From: Rhodanobacter sp. C06
GTDB taxonomy: Bacteria; Pseudomonadota; Gammaproteobacteria; Xanthomonadales; Rhodanobacteraceae
Length of the DNA: 64,000 bases
Direction: 5' to 3'
Assembly (NCBI RefSeq): GCF_002001105.1
Contig: NZ_MUNP01000058.1
Coordinates: 62,001-126,000 of the forward strand
Both the position numbers and the translations under genes were made by a program. The notes under the pieces were generated by a model. The model searched no databases, was not told the DNA's origin, and saw only the letters and a list, made by a program, of their open reading frames with translations. Numbering within the stretch: the stretch's first letter is position 1; each line of letters begins with the position of its first letter. Positions 1 to 7,573 of this stretch are shown in pieces.

Positions 1-254
1 GCGGTGTTCGGCGAGTCCGGCTTCGCCCGTCGTCGTCCACCCAGCGCGGGGAACCACTGGTAGCCGATGCCCTGCGCAGGCAGGCTGACGGCCAGCGCAT
101 CGTGCGCGAATTGTGGCCAGCGCCGCGAACCGGGGAAACGGCGCACGTCGGCGATCGCCCCGATGGAGTACGTCGCCAGCAGGGCCAGGAACTCCTCCAG
201 CGTGCGGGTGGAGTGGCCGATCGTCCAGATCGTGGCGGGATCGGCGGCGTTCAC
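1..254 (-). CDS. DUF488 family protein, 3' end cut by window edge
   Basis: Minus-strand frame open from position 254 to the edge (about 84 codons). It reads TIGHSTRTLEEFLALL near the N-terminus, then ADVRRFPGSRRWPQF and YQWFPALGGRR, which are the hallmark segments of DUF488 proteins (small cytosolic proteins of unclear biochemical role). The start is GTG at 254-252, overlapping the TGA stop of the DUF2945 gene as GTGA, so the two are probably translated by coupling. The C-terminal half lies outside the window. Family call is from remembered motifs; function is not known. Confidence 0.8.
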   Translation of the reverse strand, partial: MNAADPATIWTIGHSTRTLEEFLALLATYSIGAIADVRRFPGSRRWPQFAHDALAVSLPAQGIGYQWFPALGGRRRAKPDSPNT

Positions 255-466
255 GCGATCTTCGAGAGCGCCTTGCCCTTGTGCATGGCGACGTGGTCGG
301 TCTTGTCGCTCTTGATCTCGTATTGCGGATCGTCCGGGCTGCAGTGGCGTGGGTGGCCCTTGTACAGCGTGTCCGCCGTGTGCACCTTCACGATGTGGCC
401 GGTGACGTGGCCGGCTTCGGAATTCCAGCGCACGTGGTCGCCGACGTGGAACTGTGTGCCCATCAT
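251..466 (-). CDS. DUF2945 (HVA1/TUDOR-like) small protein
   Basis: Codes for about 71 residues beginning with an ATGATG doublet at 466/463. The sequence has FHVGDHVRWNSEAGHVTGHIVKV and later DDPQYEIKSDKTDHVAMHKG, the pattern of the DUF2945 'hypervirulence associated protein TUDOR domain' family: small cytosolic proteins with an SH3-like fold and no established activity. A longer frame up to 544 exists, but its extra residues look non-conserved. It overlaps the downstream DUF488 gene by GTGA, suggesting a two-gene unit. Confidence 0.75.
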   Translation of the reverse strand: MMGTQFHVGDHVRWNSEAGHVTGHIVKVHTADTLYKGHPRHCSPDDPQYEIKSDKTDHVAMHKGKALSKIA

Positions 467-583
467 GGTGGTCTCTGTCTGCTGACAATGCCGGCATCTT
501 CGCACCGGTGGCGTGCAGGCGAGGTCGCCGTCGGCAAGGCGCACGGCGACCGGCTAGGATGGTGCAAACGACAGGAGTACGAC

Positions 584-1339
584 ATGCAAAGCGGCAATCC
601 CGCCCTCAACAAGAACACCTTCCTCGACGCGGCCAGCGGCGCGGTATTCCAGCACGACGGCAACGCCATGACGCTCAACGGCACGGTCAACAAGACCGGC
701 CTGCTGCTGGTGCTGGTGGTGCTCGGCGCGATGTTCAGCTGGAGCCGCTTCCACGGCGCCGAAAGCCTGCCTGCGCTGGGGCCGCTGGTGCTCGGTGGCG
801 CGCTGGTCGGCTTCGTGCTGGCCATGGTCACCGCGTTCAAGAAGACCTGGGCGCCGGTCACCGCGCCGCTGTACGCGCTGGCCGAGGGCGTGTTCGTGGG
901 CGCGCTGTCGGCGATCTTCGAGATGCGCTACCCCGGCATCGTGATGCAGGCGGTGGGGCTGACCTTCGGCACCATGGCGGCGATGCTGCTGGCCTATCGC
1001 AGCGGGCTGATCCGCGCCACCGACAAGTTCAAGATGGGCGTGGTCGCCGCCACCGGCGGCATCCTGCTGGTCTACCTGGCCAGCTTCGTGATGGGCTTCT
1101 TCGGCCACTCCTTCGGCTTCATCACCGGCAGCAGCACGGTCGGCATCCTGTTCAGCCTCGCCGTGGTGGTGATCGCGGCGCTGAACCTGATCCTCGACTT
1201 CGACATGATCGAGCAGGGCGTGGGCGCCGGCGCGCCGAAGTACATGGAGTGGTACGGCGCCTTCGCGCTGGTGGTGACCCTGGTGTGGCTGTACCTGGAG
1301 ATGCTGCGCCTGCTGTCGAAGCTGCAATCGCGCAACTGA
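584..1339 (+). CDS. Bax inhibitor-1/YccA family membrane protein
   Basis: 251 residues. ATG at 584 follows AGGAG at 573-577 with 6-nt spacing, which decides the start against longer upstream frames. A soluble N-terminus (MQSGNPALNKNTFLDAASG) is followed by about seven hydrophobic segments, ending in FDMIEQGVGAGAPKYMEWYGAF and a last helix; the acidic FDMIE..G.....MEWYG block is typical of Bacteroidota/proteobacterial Bax-inhibitor-1 (TMBIM) homologues. These are inner-membrane proteins with a proposed pH-sensitive cation leak; the physiological role in bacteria is unclear. Monocistronic, with a terminator 24 nt after the stop. Confidence 0.85.
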   Translation: MQSGNPALNKNTFLDAASGAVFQHDGNAMTLNGTVNKTGLLLVLVVLGAMFSWSRFHGAESLPALGPLVLGGALVGFVLAMVTAFKKTWAPVTAPLYALAEGVFVGALSAIFEMRYPGIVMQAVGLTFGTMAAMLLAYRSGLIRATDKFKMGVVAATGGILLVYLASFVMGFFGHSFGFITGSSTVGILFSLAVVVIAALNLILDFDMIEQGVGAGAPKYMEWYGAFALVVTLVWLYLEMLRLLSKLQSRN

Positions 1340-1363
1340 GTACGCCGCGCTTGCACGGCTGAC

Positions 1364-1390
1364 GAAACGCCCGCACGTCGCGGGCGTTTC
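1364..1390 (+). terminator. Rho-independent terminator
   Basis: 11-bp perfect stem GAAACGCCCGC / GCGGGCGTTTC with a 5-nt loop (acgtc), directly after the Bax-inhibitor gene. The T-tract is short (TTTC). Confidence 0.7.
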
Positions 1391-1455
1391 GCTGTCTGCG
1401 GCCGGCAATTGCGTATCGGCTAAGCTCTCCGCCGACTCCGCCGCCATGGATATGC

Positions 1456-3330
1456 ATGAGCCAGTTCGCCCTGTTCGGCCAGCGCCGCTTCGCGCCGTTC
1501 TTCTGGACCCAGGCGCTGGCGGCATTCAACGACAATGCGTTCCGCAATGCGCTGATCGTGCTGGTGGCGTTCCAGATGGGACTGAGCGAGCGCACGGCGT
1601 CGTTCTACACGAACTTCGCGCCGGCGCTGTTCATTCTGCCGTTCTTTCTGTTCTCGGCCAGCGCGGGGCAGCTGGCGGAAAAGATCGAGAAGACCCGCAT
1701 CATCCGCTGGGTGAAGCTGTTCGAGATCGCCGCGATGGTGATCGCCGCGGCGGGCTTCATCACCCACCACGTGAGCCTGCTGCTGGTGGTGCTGTTCATG
1801 ATGGGCCTGCACTCCACCGTGTTCGGGCCGATCAAGTACGCGATCCTGCCGCAGGCGCTGAAACCCGCCGAGCTGGTGGGCGGCAACGGCCTGGTGGAGA
1901 TGGGCACCCAGCTGGCGATCTTGTTGGGCATGATCGCGGGCACCACGGTGATGGGCGTGGCGCACATCGGGCCGTGGCTGGCCGCGGGCGTCACCATCGG
2001 CGTGGCGGTGATCGGCTACCTCGCCAGCCGCGCGATCCCGCCGGCGCCGGCCACCGCGCCGGACTTGCAGATCAACTGGAACCCGCTCACCGAAACCGCG
2101 CGCGTGCTGGGCATCACCCGCGCCGACCGCGCGGTTTGGAACGCGGTGCTGGGCATCTCCTGGTTCTGGTTCTTCGGCACCGTGCTGATCGCGCAGCTGC
2201 CGGGCTATACGCGCGAGACGCTGGGCGGCGACAACACGGTGTTCACCCTGGTGCTGACGCTGTTCTCCATCGGCAGCGGCCTGGGCGCGCTGGCCTGCGA
2301 GAAGCTCTCGGGCAAGCGGGTGGAGATCGGCCTGGTGCCGATAGGCGCGTTCGGGCTCACCGCGTTCGGCGTGGATCTGTACCTCGCGCGGCGCGGCATC
2401 GCGGCGGGCAACGCGGTGGACTGGCTGGGCTTTCTGCGCGGCACGGGCAGCTGGCGCATCGTGCTCGACCTCACCCTGATCGGCGCCTTCGCGGGCCTCT
2501 ACGTGGTGCCGCTGTTCGCCTTCGTGCAGGCGCGTTCGCCGCGCGAGAAGCTGTCGCGCGTCATCGCCGGCAACAACATCATGAATGCGGTGTGGATCGT
2601 GGCCGCGGCGCTGTTCGGCTTCACGCTGAGCTGGCTGGGCGTGCATGCGGTGACGATCTTCCTCGCCGCCGCGCTGCTCAACGTGCTGGTGGCGGCCTAC
2701 ATCTTCACCCTGGTGCCGGAGTTCATCCTGCGCTTCGTCACCTGGCTGCTCACCCGCACGCTGTACCGGGTGCGCGCGGACGGCCTGCAGCACATCCCCG
2801 AGCAAGGCCCGGCGCTGCTGGTATGCAACCACGTGAGCTACGTCGATCCGCTGCTGCTGATGGCGAACCTGCGCCGGCCCGCGCGCTTCGTGACGTATTA
2901 CCGGATCTTCAACGTCCCGCTGCTGAAGTTCCTGTTCAGGACGGCGAAGGCCATACCCATCGCCGGGCAGAAGGAAGACCCGGCCGTGCTGCAGCAGGCT
3001 TACGACGCCATCGACGCCGCGCTGGCCGACGGCGAACTGGTGTGCATCTTCCCCGAGGGCGCGCTGACCCGCGACGGCACGATCGCGCCGTTCCGACCCG
3101 GTCTGGAAAAGATCCTCGCGCGCCGCCCGGTGCCGGTGCTGCCGATGGCGCTGCGCGGGCTGTGGGGCAGCATGTGGAGCCGGCGCGACTCGGCGCTGCA
3201 TCGCGCGCGCCTGCCGCGCCGCTTCCGCGCCCGGGTGGAACTGGTGGTGGATGCGACGCTGGCGCCGGAGCAGGTCAGCGCCGGGTCGCTGGAAGCACGC
3301 GTGCGCGAGCTGCGCGGCGAGCTGGCGTGA
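1456..3330 (+). CDS. MFS (LplT-like) transporter fused to PlsC acyltransferase
   Basis: 624 residues. Residues 1-420 form about 12 membrane segments with LplT-type features (DNAFRNALIVL near 26; FGPIKYAILPQAL near 123). Residues 430-624 are a glycerolipid acyltransferase (PlsC) domain: NHVSYVD at 458-464 (NHxxxxD catalytic motif) and FPEG at 532-535. In Escherichia coli, LplT flips lysophospholipids inward and the separate enzyme Aas re-acylates them. Here flippase and acyltransferase are one chain, without the AMP-binding acyl-ACP synthetase half of Aas. Likely role: lysophospholipid retrieval and re-acylation at the inner membrane (inference). ATG 1456 is chosen because two nearby ATGs are out of frame. 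The usual annotation would be 'MFS transporter'. Confidence 0.85.
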   Translation: MSQFALFGQRRFAPFFWTQALAAFNDNAFRNALIVLVAFQMGLSERTASFYTNFAPALFILPFFLFSASAGQLAEKIEKTRIIRWVKLFEIAAMVIAAAGFITHHVSLLLVVLFMMGLHSTVFGPIKYAILPQALKPAELVGGNGLVEMGTQLAILLGMIAGTTVMGVAHIGPWLAAGVTIGVAVIGYLASRAIPPAPATAPDLQINWNPLTETARVLGITRADRAVWNAVLGISWFWFFGTVLIAQLPGYTRETLGGDNTVFTLVLTLFSIGSGLGALACEKLSGKRVEIGLVPIGAFGLTAFGVDLYLARRGIAAGNAVDWLGFLRGTGSWRIVLDLTLIGAFAGLYVVPLFAFVQARSPREKLSRVIAGNNIMNAVWIVAAALFGFTLSWLGVHAVTIFLAAALLNVLVAAYIFTLVPEFILRFVTWLLTRTLYRVRADGLQHIPEQGPALLVCNHVSYVDPLLLMANLRRPARFVTYYRIFNVPLLKFLFRTAKAIPIAGQKEDPAVLQQAYDAIDAALADGELVCIFPEGALTRDGTIAPFRPGLEKILARRPVPVLPMALRGLWGSMWSRRDSALHRARLPRRFRARVELVVDATLAPEQVSAGSLEARVRELRGELA

Positions 3331-3335
3331 TTTCT

Positions 3336-3359
3336 CCCTCCCCTGCTTGCAGGGGAGGG
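3336..3359. repeat. CCCTCCCCT hairpin repeat (family C, copy 1)
   Basis: Inverted repeat CCCTCCCCTGC / GCAGGGGAGGG between the convergent ends of the MFS-PlsC gene and ampE. Similar pyrimidine-rich hairpins occur near 45177-45203 and 54403-54428. It may act as a bidirectional terminator, although no T-tract follows. Confidence 0.6.
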
Positions 3360-3378
3360 TTGGGGTGGGGTCAACGCC

Positions 3379-4248
3379 TCAGCGCAACCAGCCGCCGATC
3401 ACGATCAGCGCCACCACGCTGAGCCAGGCCAGCAGTGCGCGCAGCAGCACACTGCGCAGGCGGCGCAGTTCGACGAGCGGATCGCTGCGCTCCTCGGCAT
3501 AGCCCTCGCCGCCCTCGATGTCGACCTGGATGTCTGCGCGCGCGGCGGCGCCGAGGAAGCCCGGGCCCTCGTTGAGCCAGCTGTTCGGCAGGGCCTGCTG
3601 GTGCCAGCGGCGCCAGGCGCCGATCACCGCGTCCCAGTGACCGACCAGGGCCAGCGTGAACACCAGCAGCTGGGCGGGAATCCAGTCCAGCGCGTTGGCG
3701 AAACGGCGTGCGGTGCCGCGTGCCTCGGCGTCCAGTCGCAGCGTGTCGTCGTGGCCCAGCGCGCGCGTCAGCCGGTACAGCAGCGCGCCGAGGGGGCCGA
3801 GCAGGAAGAACCAGAACAGCACGCCGAAGCGGCGGCGCAGCGCGGCGTAGGCGGTGGCCTCGCCCAGTTCGGTGGCCTGCCATGCCACGTGTTCGCCATC
3901 CTCGCCCAGCGCCTGCGCGGCGGCTTCGCGGCTGGCGCCGTCCGGCGCGGCGAGGATCGCCTCCAGGTCGGCCTCGAACGCGTGCGGGCCGAAGCAGAAC
4001 AGCAGCACCGCCAGCGCGAACAGCAGCTGCAGCAGGTCGGCCAGCGGCGGCAGGCCCAGCAGCCAGGTCGCCAGCGCGCACAGCAGCAGCGGCAGCAGCA
4101 GCGCCAGCACCACGCGACCCGTGCCGCTGGTGTCGCCCAGTTGCGCCACCCAGCGGCGGAAGCCGGCGTCGTTGCGCCAGTGCGCGAGGCGCGGCTGCCA
4201 GTGCAGCAGGCCGAGGGCAATCAGGGCAACGAGCAGACGTATGGCCAT
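3379..4248 (-). CDS. ampE: AmpE-like membrane protein
   Basis: 289 residues with membrane segments at about 3-17, 47-67, 69-88, 145-162, 190-207 and the C-terminus. The block RFGVLFWFFLLGPLGALLYRL followed by ANALDWIPAQLL matches the AmpE/CobD-like family. AmpE is an inner-membrane partner of AmpD in sensing cell-wall recycling for beta-lactamase control; its mechanism is poorly defined. No ampD lies beside it here (upstream is nudC), so linkage to AmpD cannot be argued from context. Start ATG 4248 sits at the N-terminal membrane segment. Confidence 0.8.
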   Translation of the reverse strand: MAIRLLVALIALGLLHWQPRLAHWRNDAGFRRWVAQLGDTSGTGRVVLALLLPLLLCALATWLLGLPPLADLLQLLFALAVLLFCFGPHAFEADLEAILAAPDGASREAAAQALGEDGEHVAWQATELGEATAYAALRRRFGVLFWFFLLGPLGALLYRLTRALGHDDTLRLDAEARGTARRFANALDWIPAQLLVFTLALVGHWDAVIGAWRRWHQQALPNSWLNEGPGFLGAAARADIQVDIEGGEGYAEERSDPLVELRRLRSVLLRALLAWLSVVALIVIGGWLR

Positions 4249-4317
4249 GCGCTTCTCCGGGGAACCGCCGCATTGTAAGCGAGCCTTTCGCGCGTCACAC
4301 GACGCACGAGGCCGGGC

Positions 4318-5289
4318 TCAAGCGTGTTCGGCGCGCGCCGCGAGCAGTGCGTCGAGCTCCAGGCCCGCGCGCTCGCGCAGCCAGTGTTCGAGCAGCCGAT
4401 AGGACACCGACAGCGGCGTGGAGGGCAGGAAGCTGCCGTCGGCGATGCCGTCGACGATCTGGCGCGGGGTGAACCAGCGCGCGTCCTCCAGTTCGCAGTC
4501 GCGCAGGCGGATCGCGGGATCGCGCGCCACCGCGGTGAAGCCCACCATCAGCGAGGCCGGCATCGGCCAGGGCTGCGAGGAGTGGTAATGCACCTCGCCC
4601 ACCAGTACGCCGGATTCCTCCATCACCTCGCGGCGCACCGCATCCTCCAGCGCCTCGCCCGGCTCGATGAAGCCGGCCAGGGTGGAATAGCGCCCGGGCG
4701 GCCAGCTGGCTTGGCGGCCGAGCAGGCAGGCGCCCTCGTGCTCCACGATCACGATGATCGCGGCGTCGGTGCGCGGGAAATGCAGGCGACCGCAGGCGGC
4801 ATTCGTGCACTGCATGCGATGGCCGGCGGAAACGATGGCGAGCGGCGCGCCGCAATGCGCGCAATGCCGCGTCTCGCGCTGCCAGTGCGCCAGGCCCTTG
4901 GCATAGGCGAACAGGCCGGCCTCGTCGGCAGGCAGCAGCAGGCCGGCCTCGCGCAGGCTGGCGCGGCGCGCGTGCAGTGATGTCTCCAGGCCGGCGGCGT
5001 GCGTGTCACCTGCTGGCGCCAGCAGGAAATGCGGGCGGCCGTGGGCGATGCCGAGCAGCCAGGCCGGCGCATCGGCGCACAGCCGCTTGCGCTCGCTGGC
5101 ATCGAGCCAGCGCAGCGCATCGTGATCGGCGTGCAGGAAGGCCCGGCCGTCGGCGTCGAGCAGCAGGAAGCGCGCGTCGGGCGCGGCGGCCTGCGCAGCG
5201 ACCCACGCCGCATCGTCGCGGCGCTCGGCCATGCGGTCGAGGATCAGGCTGAGTCCGGCGAAGGTGTTGGGCGGCGTTGGCGTACCCAT
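4318..5289 (-). CDS. nudC: NAD(+)/NADH pyrophosphatase NudC
   Basis: 323 residues. An N-terminal domain is followed by a zinc ribbon (C143, C146, C161, C166), a complete Nudix box at 206-228 (GFIEPGE, then RREVMEESGV) and the NudC-specific SQPWPMPAS at 238-246. The family hydrolyses NADH to NMNH plus AMP and removes NAD caps from RNA in the cytosol; all zinc and Nudix residues are present. It starts 6 nt after the erpA stop, so it is probably co-transcribed with erpA. Confidence 0.93.
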   Translation of the reverse strand: MGTPTPPNTFAGLSLILDRMAERRDDAAWVAAQAAAPDARFLLLDADGRAFLHADHDALRWLDASERKRLCADAPAWLLGIAHGRPHFLLAPAGDTHAAGLETSLHARRASLREAGLLLPADEAGLFAYAKGLAHWQRETRHCAHCGAPLAIVSAGHRMQCTNAACGRLHFPRTDAAIIVIVEHEGACLLGRQASWPPGRYSTLAGFIEPGEALEDAVRREVMEESGVLVGEVHYHSSQPWPMPASLMVGFTAVARDPAIRLRDCELEDARWFTPRQIVDGIADGSFLPSTPLSVSYRLLEHWLRERAGLELDALLAARAEHA

Positions 5290-5295
5290 GCGACG

Positions 5296-5673
5296 TCAGG
5301 TCGAGAACGACGAGCCGCAGCCGCAGGTGGTCTTCGCGTTCGGGTTGCGTATCACGAACTGCGAACCGCCCAGGTTCTCGCTGTAGTCGATCTCGGCGCC
5401 GGTGAGGTACTGCAGCGACAGCGGATCGCACAGCAAGGTCACGCCCTCGCGTTCCAGCGCGAAGTCGTCCTCGGCCTGGGCCTCGTCGAAGGTGAAGCCG
5501 TACTGGAAGCCCGAGCAGCCGCCGCCGGAGATGTACACACGCAGCTTCAGCGCGGGGTTGCCCTCCTCCGCGATCAGCTCGTGCACCTTGCGCGCGGCGG
5601 CCTCGGTGAACAGCAGCGGCGCGCCGCTGCTGCGGTAGTCGGGAACAACGGGGAGCGGGACGACGGTATCCAT
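5296..5673 (-). CDS. erpA: Iron-sulfur cluster insertion protein ErpA
   Basis: 125 residues of the HesB/IscA fold. The three cluster-binding cysteines are C53 ([10 protein letters not shown]) and C117/C119 (TTCGCGSS). The region [18 protein letters not shown] and the [12 protein letters not shown] lead-in to CGCG fit ErpA better than IscA. It is an A-type carrier delivering Fe-S clusters to apoproteins such as IspG. The first ~18 residues precede the conserved domain, as is common in xanthomonads. It lies 88 nt downstream of bfr in a run of iron genes. Confidence 0.88.
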   Translation of the reverse strand: MDTVVPLPVVPDYRSSGAPLLFTEAAARKVHELIAEEGNPALKLRVYISGGGCSGFQYGFTFDEAQAEDDFALEREGVTLLCDPLSLQYLTGAEIDYSENLGGSQFVIRNPNAKTTCGCGSSFST

Positions 5674-5761
5674 GGCACTCAGATGGGGGCGCGGGCGGGC
5701 GCCACAAGCATACTTCGCCTGCCTTGCGCTGACATGACCATCGTGCGGTTGCGGCAGGCGA

Positions 5762-6232
5762 TCAGCTTTGCATCTTGCTCTGCAGGTAGCGTTCCGCGCC
5801 GATGTCCTTGACCAGGCTCTGCTGGGTCTCCAGCCAGTCGATGTGCTCTTCCTCGTCGTGCAGGATGCCCTTGAACAGGTCGCGGCTGACGTAGTCGGCG
5901 ATGCCCTCGCTGTGCGCGATCGCGGCGCGCAGGTCCTTGGCGGCCACCAGTTCCAGGTCGAGATCGCCCTGGATGCACTCCAGCACGTTCTCGCCGATGC
6001 GCAGCTTGCCCAGGTGCTGCAGGTTCGGCAGGCCGTCGAGGAACAGGATGCGCTCGATCAGGCGATCGGCGTGTTTCATCTCCTCGATCGACTCCTTGTA
6101 CTCGTGCTCGGCCAGCTCCGCGTAGCCCCAGTCCTTGAACATGCGGTAATGCAGGAAGTACTGGTTGATCGCGGTGAGCTCGTTGTAGAGCACCTTGTTG
6201 AGGAATTCGATGACCTTGGCGTCGCCCTTCAT
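5762..6232 (-). CDS. bfr: Bacterioferritin
   Basis: 156 residues, standard length. All di-iron ferroxidase ligands are at the classical positions (E18, E51, H54, E94, E127, H130), and M52, the axial haem ligand at the subunit interface, is present. It stores iron as a 24-mer in the cytosol. It lies 103 nt downstream of bfd, the ferredoxin that reduces the core to release iron; together they form an iron storage/mobilisation pair probably controlled by the Fur-like box ahead of bfd. Confidence 0.96.
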   Translation of the reverse strand: MKGDAKVIEFLNKVLYNELTAINQYFLHYRMFKDWGYAELAEHEYKESIEEMKHADRLIERILFLDGLPNLQHLGKLRIGENVLECIQGDLDLELVAAKDLRAAIAHSEGIADYVSRDLFKGILHDEEEHIDWLETQQSLVKDIGAERYLQSKMQS

Positions 6233-6335
6233 GGCCGCTCTCCGTTCGCTGGGGATGCGGCGACTATACGAACTCCGCCGTCGGGCGGGCGTAACGCGAA
6301 TGGCAATGGTTTGCGCGTGGGAACGCGCAGGCGGC

Positions 6336-6545
6336 TCAGGCGGCCGCGACGAAGGTGGGCAGCGCCACCACGGATTCGTGCTGCTCGATCGCCTGCGTGA
6401 GGCAGGCGCGCGCCTCGGGTTCGCAGCAGCCGCAGCAGTCCGAGCAGCCGGTGCGCGCCTGCAGTTGCGCGAACGTGCGCACGCCGTCGGCGACTTCGCG
6501 GCGGATGTCGTGGTCGGTGACGGCGTTGCACAGGCAGATGTACAT
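6336..6545 (-). CDS. bfd: Bacterioferritin-associated ferredoxin
   Basis: 69 residues from ATG 6545 ([11 protein letters not shown]). [2Fe-2S] ligands C4, C6, C38 and C41 match the Bfd C-x-C-x31-C-x2-C pattern; extra cysteines at 34, 37 and 40 are notable. Bfd donates electrons to bacterioferritin for iron release. A longer frame could start at 6581, but that would place the Fur-like box inside the gene and add residues the family lacks, so 6545 is preferred. Confidence 0.92.
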   Translation of the reverse strand: MYICLCNAVTDHDIRREVADGVRTFAQLQARTGCSDCCGCCEPEARACLTQAIEQHESVVALPTFVAAA

Positions 6546-6565
6546 GCCGCGCATCAAAACGCAAA

Positions 6566-6580
6566 TGCGAATGATTGTCA
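6566..6580 (-). promoter_or_regulatory. Candidate Fur box upstream of bfd
   Basis: Read on the minus strand, TGACAATCATTCGCA matches the 7-1-7 Fur consensus TGATAATNATTATCA at 12 of 15 positions. It lies 21 nt upstream of the bfd start. Placement and sequence fit iron-dependent repression of bfd-bfr; binding itself is inference. Confidence 0.6.
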
Positions 6581-6610
6581 ACTATCGGGATTGCGCCGGC
6601 GGTTTGCCGT

Positions 6611-7171
6611 TCAGGCGGCGCGCCAGCCGTGCCGGGGTTCGTCCGGCGCGGTATCGCCGTCCTCGCGTGGCGGCGCATGGCCCAGCTCCACCCGGCACAG
6701 GCCTTCCACCAGCGGCGCGAAATGGCGCAGCGCGCGCTCGTACACCTGCCGTTTGAAGTTCACCACGTGGGCGGCCGGGTACCAGAAATCCACCCAGCGC
6801 CAGATGTCGAACTCGGGCTTGTCGCAGGCATCCAGCCGCAGCGAGGCCTCGTCGCTGACCAGCTTGAGCAGGAACCACACCTGCTTCTGGCCGATGCAGG
6901 TGGGGTGCTGGTGGTGGCGCACGTAGCGCTGCGGCAGCTTGTAGCGCAGCCAGCCGCGGGTGGCTGCCACCACTTCGACGTGTTCGGGCGCCAGCCCGGT
7001 TTCCTCTTCCAGCTCGCGGTACATCGCTTCCAGCGGCGTCTCGTCGCTGCGCATGCCGCCTTGCGGGAACTGCCAGCCGTCGCGGTTGATGCGGCGCGCC
7101 CAGAACAGGCGCCCGTCCGTGTTCAGCAGCACGATGCCCACATTCGGACGGTAGCCATCGACGTCGATCAT
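6611..7171 (-). CDS. rppH: RNA pyrophosphohydrolase RppH (NudH)
   Basis: 186 residues from ATG 7171 ([17 protein letters not shown]), the conserved RppH start; an upstream in-frame ATG at 7243 adds non-conserved sequence. Nudix box [23 protein letters not shown] matches Gx5Ex7REUxEEx[14 protein letters not shown] and the C-terminal [13 protein letters not shown] are RppH-typical. It removes pyrophosphate from mRNA 5' ends and starts decay. The alanine/proline/aspartate tail after residue ~165 is longer than in E. coli. Confidence 0.93.
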   Translation of the reverse strand: MIDVDGYRPNVGIVLLNTDGRLFWARRINRDGWQFPQGGMRSDETPLEAMYRELEEETGLAPEHVEVVAATRGWLRYKLPQRYVRHHQHPTCIGQKQVWFLLKLVSDEASLRLDACDKPEFDIWRWVDFWYPAAHVVNFKRQVYERALRHFAPLVEGLCRVELGHAPPREDGDTAPDEPRHGWRAA

Positions 7172-7272
7172 CTCGTCATCCTCGGGCCGTGCCGCGCACC
7201 GGCAATAGCCGACGCGCGCAAGGCGATGGCCCGATTCAACCATGCAGGCCGAAGCGCGGCAAGCCGGAAAGC

Positions 7273-7301
7273 TTGAACCGTAGCGTGCCCGCCATTAAAC
7301 T
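7273..7301 (+). promoter_or_regulatory. Possible promoter for tRNA region
   Basis: TTGAAC at 7273-7278, a 17-bp spacer, and TAAACT at 7296-7301, about 53 bp before the truncated tRNA copy. It would transcribe through the truncated copy into the intact tRNA. Confidence 0.35.
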
Positions 7302-7353
7302 GCCGCGCCCCGCCTCCGGCATCACAAACGATCCGGCGCGGCGGCCTCCCCTT

Positions 7354-7403
7354 GGCCATGTAGCTCAGCCGGTTAGAGCACGGCACTCATAAGGCTGGGG
7401 TCA
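7354..7403 (+). pseudogene. Truncated tRNA-Met copy (5' half only)
   Basis: Positions 7358-7392 are identical over 35 nt to 7431-7465 of the intact tRNA-Met: end of the acceptor 5' strand, D arm, anticodon arm and CAT anticodon. After that it diverges (GGCTG for TGCCG), so the anticodon stem is broken, and the T arm and acceptor 3' strand are absent. It cannot be a functional tRNA. Confidence 0.85.
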
Positions 7404-7410
7404 TACGCGG

Positions 7411-7416
7411 TACAAT
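7411..7416 (+). promoter_or_regulatory. Possible -10 element of intact tRNA-Met
   Basis: TACAAT ends 11 nt before the tRNA 5' end. No good -35 is visible at 16-18 bp upstream, where the truncated copy lies. Confidence 0.3.
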
Positions 7417-7426
7417 TTCGAATTCT

Positions 7427-7503
7427 GGCTATGTAGCTCAGCCGGTTAGAGCACGGCACTCATAATGCCGGGGTCGGTGGTTCGAGTCCACCCATAGCCA
7501 CCA
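7427..7503 (+). tRNA. tRNA-Met (CAT), elongator type
   Basis: 77 nt with encoded CCA. Acceptor GGCTATG pairs with CATAGCC; D arm GTAGCTCAGCCGGTTAGAG; anticodon arm CGGCA-CTCATAA-TGCCG with CAT; T arm GTGG-TTCGAGT-CCAC. It is very close to E. coli elongator tRNA-Met and lacks the C1-A72 mismatch of initiator tRNA. The lysidine-modified tRNA-Ile(CAT) is the alternative, but the GGCTA acceptor favours Met. Confidence 0.93.
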
Positions 7504-7536
7504 GAATTCATCGTAAAAACAGCAAGTTGCGTGATG

Positions 7537-7563
7537 AAAGCCCGCCAGCGTCGCGGGCTTTTT
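7537..7563 (+). terminator. Rho-independent terminator
   Basis: AAGCCCGC / GCGGGCTT perfect 8-bp stem with a 7-nt loop followed by TTT, 34 nt after the tRNA. It can also end the convergent sulfotransferase transcript, since an AAA tract precedes it on the plus strand. Confidence 0.75.
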
Positions 7564-7573
7564 CGTGCCCGTA

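Noticed and set aside
1420..3201. 593-residue minus-strand frame opposite the MFS-PlsC gene
   Set aside because: Rich in Arg/His/Gln/Ala with no domain; antisense shadow of a well-supported gene in GC-rich DNA. Many similar long frames (for example 9370-12303, 12224-15343, 17072-19786, 46167-49130, 51345-54254) were left out for the same reason.
7354..7403. Integration (att) site of a genomic island
   Set aside because: Only the 5' half of the tRNA is duplicated and there is no integrase, no change of base composition and no island on either side; recorded as a truncated copy.
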